From the NCBI GenBank assembly GCA_013339895.1, contig JABACO010000002.1:1788589-1852588 (forward strand): a stretch of DNA of 64,000 bases. The letters are read 5' to 3'. Positions within the stretch are counted from its first letter, which is position 1. Each line of letters opens with the position of its first letter. Source of the DNA: Ephydatia muelleri (taxonomy: Eukaryota; Porifera; Demospongiae; Spongillida; Spongillidae). The translations under genes were made by a program, and so were the position numbers. Below are positions 61,201 to 64,000 of the stretch, one piece after another. Under the pieces are notes generated by a model, which had not been told where the DNA came from, searched no databases, and worked only from the letters and a program-made list of their open reading frames with translations.

Positions 61201-64000
61201 CAAATGCGCACAAAAGAAAAATACATTTCAGTGCCCCCAGCATACTTACCAGTTCGAATAGAAACGCTGCAGAAAAGCAAAATGAAGGTAGCAAAGCCAT
61301 TGAGTACTTACCTCAGCAGAATCGACCCGCGCTTGTGATAGCCGAAACCCATAGTCCTTGAGACAGCGGTCCCCATGTACTATGTGACCTGATAAAGACG
61401 AGAACAATAACATTTGGCATCAATTGAAATGGTCATACTTGCCAAGGTGTAACTTACCTCAGCAGAATCGGCCGCTTGTGATAACCGGAGACCAACCCCA
61501 ATAAAGTGCATTGCACACAAATTGTGAGTCGCTTACCGTATACTAGGCTTGCTTTCAGCAGGTTGATGAGGCTGATGTACTACATCACAAACGCATCCCC
61601 AAAATAACACAAACGTGATAAGCAAAGTCACGTACCTTTCCAGGCCATGCACACTACAGGAACCCGCCAAAATTAGCCATCACGTGCAATGGCATACTCT
61701 AATTGGTGCACTTTTAAATTTGGCTATAAATTGTAAATAACAACGATAACAGCACTAACCTATTGACAAGTAAGACTATCACCTATTTCTTGAACTGGCA
61801 GAAATCTTCAATGTTACAACATTTACAAGCCTGCGTGAAATTGTAAAAAACAATAGAGGTTGTGCAATGGGCGGAGCGAAGTGACGTTATTTGTGTTAAC
61901 CGCCATTTTGAGTGGGCAAGGCTTGTTGTGCAGTTGGATGCAGTAATCGTTTCATTAAAGGTTCGGGCGTTCATTTTCCTCAAGATGAAGAACGTAAGTC
62001 CCAGTGGATAGCAGCAGTGGAGTGCAAAGATTGGATTCCAAATGAGTACTCGTGGATATGTAGCGTACACTTCGTTTCGGGGGAATAGAGCAACAACCTC
62101 CTATCCCCTGATTATGTTCCTTCCTTATTCGAGCACATGAAGAGCCCTTTGAAGAGGAAGCGTGTGCATGATATGAACAGATTCCACAGAACATTGGAGG
62201 TGATAAAAAGGAAGTTGGTAAAAAAAAAAAATTGATGGTGCAGAGTCTTTGCTACAGCTATCGGAACCTGAGGCCAATTATTCCAATCTACACTAACAAT
62301 GCCTCTCTCATACGCAACATACGGGTCTTCAAGCGCACCAACCATGCAGCTCCAATTTTACCTTGTAACGCTGTTTGGCAGTGTCATGAAGCTAATAGTA
62401 GTACTCAGAGTATTTGGCCGTACTTTCTAGCTGCATTTAATTACACGAAATGGCTCAAACGGTTAGTCAGGAACCTCCAATCACTCTATTACGGATAGAC
62501 ACGTGTGTGCTTTTGACACTCAAAATGGCGCTTAGCAAAGGTTGCTATTTATTGATGACGATTTATGACGCTATTGCACAACCTCTATACCATACTTTCC
62601 ATATCATTATGCACTGTATATCCATTTCAAATTGAACAATAATGGTAAGAATAAAAATGGTACACATTAACATTTCAAAATTGTATGACACACTTGCACG
62701 TACATGTCCACACGCTCGCGGACACACATGTCCACGCACACGCATAAACACACAACACACAGACGGACACACAGTCGCACGTACACACATGACAGATCGA
62801 TGTCCACACACACGCATACAGACAGATGTCCACACACGTATACACTGACAGACAGATGTCCACCACACACACGCATACAGACAGATGTCCACACACACGT
62901 ATACACAGACAGATGTCCACACACACGCATATGCACAGACACACACACACAGACAGATGTCCCACACAGACAGATGTCCCACACAGACAGATGTCCACAC
63001 ACACATATACACACAGGCAGATGTCCATCAGTATCGAATTCCGACTTCGGCATTGAGCGTGTCAAGTTCGGTTTGTACTGACTGTCGCATGCTAAGTACT
63101 AAAGGCAAGCGCCAGCTCCTTAGTAATTAGATGCTTATGAACGCTTATACAGGAATTGATAACTCGCAGACAAATATACACACAGAATATGTGAAACTTG
63201 AATATACACGGTGGTATGATTTAAATATACTTACGGGGGTATATTTTGTACACTTAATTGTGCCTATATAAACAGTGACGTATTTAACACTTGCGGATTC
63301 TTGAATATACGCCGTCTTATATTTCAAATATAGTACTCAGGCGTATATTTTGGCGTATTCTCAAATATAACCAAAAATATACCGTATCATATATCTAACT
63401 TTTTGCACTGTGATGTTTGCATCCTTCTGTGCCATCTGTGTCATCGTGTATGAAGTTTCGAGTTCCAGGGTTTGTTAGTCCAACTAAAGTAAGCATTTGG
63501 AGTCTACTAATACCAAAGTAATTTAACACATTTCTATATTACATAGCATTCAACCAGCAACAACATTCCTTTTTATGTCAATGCAATTTACAATACTCTC
63601 AAGATGTGTTTAGCCAATCCTGATATAGTAAACAACCTTGTACGATATCCTATCATTTCATCTGAGTATAGGTAGGTGTACAAAACATGTTATTAGTGCA
63701 TAATGAATACATGTCATATGATTTTAATACCTAGGGAAATATATCATGGATTGCAATGGAAAACAGATAAACGATTTTTTGCTCCAATGGCACAGTCATC
63801 TATAGGGAATGTGTTTTTGAATGACTTTGTCATTGTAATGAATGGAGGTGTTCGTCAATTTATCATATACAGCAATTTCTGTGTCATGTAAGTTATACGC
63901 TTTCAGGCATATATAGTACAGTAATATGTTTGTTTACAGGATGGCTGTGAGGGTGTGTTTGCAAATGCACAGTTGTTGGAAAACCATCAGGATATCTTAA
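58298..64000 (+). CDS. C2H2 zinc-finger gene, several exons, runs off the window
   Basis: Plus-strand exons that share phase: 58298 to about 58500 (YTCTVCKKGFTFKSKYNKHL, a C2H2 finger, then an acidic stretch), 60359-60433, 60508-60614 (STIDSKGNYKPFMSNVAAMA), up to 63488 (KFRVPGFVSPTK), 63547-63671 (NIPFYVNAIYNTLKMCLANP), 63735-63887 (KTDKRFFAPMAQSSIGNVFL) and 63940 onward (CVMDGCEGVFANAQLLENHQ, a second C2H2-like motif). The last three join in frame (AG|G, AT|G). The layout (N-terminal finger, PF-x-S-type segment, NIPFYVN and LANPDI blocks) recalls transposase-derived multicopy genes of the Plavaka/KDZ type; this is inference. The join from 58500 to 60359 is not established, and a 2.7-kb element sits at the edge of the exon before 63488. 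The gene may be broken. Confidence 0.45.
58510..60358. other. Intron or intergenic, no further exons recognised
   Basis: It begins with CACAGTGCACAAG (58511), which resembles the end of the element at 60724, and has many GTATATTCG- and TATACGT-like words to about 58800. It could be a decayed relative of that element. No supported exon was found in the remainder. Confidence 0.4.
61853..62588 (+). mobile_element. Nested TIR element carrying a dead THAP domain
   Basis: The ends are ATAGAGGTTGTGCAAT (left) and its complement (right), and the inner repeat AACCGCCATTTTGAGTG / CACTCAAAATGGCG extends the symmetry to about 60 bp. Both ends could share a TA, as with a TA target site, but the duplication is not certain. 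From 61912 the frame reads GKACCAVGCSNRF, then GVHFPQDEERKSQWIAAV and YSWICSVHF. This is a C2CH THAP-type DNA-binding domain (C-x4-C ... C-x2-H, with the W and FP residues). The expected ATG is GTG, and a TAG stop follows SGE near 62088. The frame then continues with LLSPDYVPSLFEH. It is a defective THAP-transposase element. Confidence 0.75.
62745..63030. repeat. ACAGATGTCCACACACACG minisatellite
   Basis: Repeats of about 20-30 bp built on CAGACAGATGTCC plus CACACACGTATACA variants. All six frames are partly open, with His/Thr-rich or Cys/Val-rich products, so the frames here are not genes. Confidence 0.9.

Larger units (their letters stand above)
60724..63412. mobile_element. 2.7-kb TIR element with ATG target duplication (CACTA-like ends)
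   Basis: Both ends carry CACAGTGCAAAAAGTT as a 16-bp perfect inverted repeat. ATG flanks both sides (60721-60723 and 63413-63415), a 3-bp duplication. CAC...GTG ends with 3-bp duplications fit the CACTA/EnSpm group; subterminal AATATACG and GTATATTCG words near both ends also fit. No transposase frame is visible. Inside are a C-run (60961-60976), a 280-bp direct duplication (61079 and 61357), the THAP element at 61853-62588 and a CA-rich minisatellite. Confidence 0.7.

Noticed and set aside
62563-63130. Overlapping open frames on both strands
   Set aside because: All six frames are open over a CA-rich minisatellite; there is no independent support for a gene.
1-64000. tRNA or rRNA genes
   Set aside because: I scanned for tRNA-like A/B boxes and for rRNA blocks by eye and found nothing I could support.

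Overview
The window is eukaryotic and animal: split genes with GT-AG introns, integrin subunits, a seven-transmembrane receptor, many decayed transposons, and long poly-G, (CA)n and (ATT)n tracts. Both integrin alpha genes lack an inserted alpha-I domain, introns are short and numerous, and the retroelement families seen are ones I associate with sponges and cnidarians. An early-branching metazoan, most likely a sponge, is my best inference; nothing here proves the taxon.

The centre is a mirror-image integrin cluster. Alpha-A lies on the minus strand (13844 to 3878, 31 exons). A truncated beta copy, beta-A', is on the minus strand (22912 to 19274). Beta-B is on the plus strand (27096 to 36355) and alpha-B is on the plus strand (40320 to 50665, 31 exons). 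Alpha-B is intact, with 1024 codons and matching phases at every junction. Alpha-A has the same exon layout but a one-base deletion in exon 28. Beta-B runs from the betaI (MIDAS) domain to the cytoplasmic tail, but no signal peptide or PSI exon is present. Beta-A' matches only the first part of beta-B and has lost splice acceptors. A third copy of alpha exon 1 (25354-25530, minus) lies between the two beta copies with about 1.3 kb of alpha upstream DNA. Integrins work as alpha/beta heterodimers at the plasma membrane, so linked genes could supply matched subunits, but the layout shows repeated inverted duplication and decay as much as organised function.

Layout. 1-2170: decayed reverse transcriptase. 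3878-13844: alpha-A. 13845-15960: alpha upstream DNA interrupted by a terminal-inverted-repeat (TIR) element with 5-bp target duplications. 15960-19260: decayed DDE integrase gene with a MITE inside it, a hAT remnant, and the N-terminal part of a RecQ-like helicase (minus). 19260-23140: beta-A'. 23340-24665: TATTTTATCC repeats and the C-terminal part of a RecQ-like helicase (plus). 25354-26866: orphan alpha exon 1 and flank. 27096-36355: beta-B. 36590-38420: decayed retroelement (minus). 39009-40103: 5'-truncated LINE with 27-bp target duplications. 40320-50665: alpha-B. 50902-52110: two palindromic MITEs. 52670-53770: head-to-head integrase scraps and a cluster of short hairpins. 54105-55194: two-exon 7TM receptor (minus). 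56798-57002: Pro/Tyr/Gly-rich last exon (minus). 57360-57892: decayed Lys/Arg-rich repeat ORF (minus). 58298-64000: exons of a C2H2 zinc-finger gene (plus, runs off the end), with a 2.7-kb TIR element at an exon edge that itself contains a dead THAP-domain element.

All exon borders were read by eye from splice sites, phase and comparison between the duplicated copies. Family names come from recognised motifs; no database search was run.
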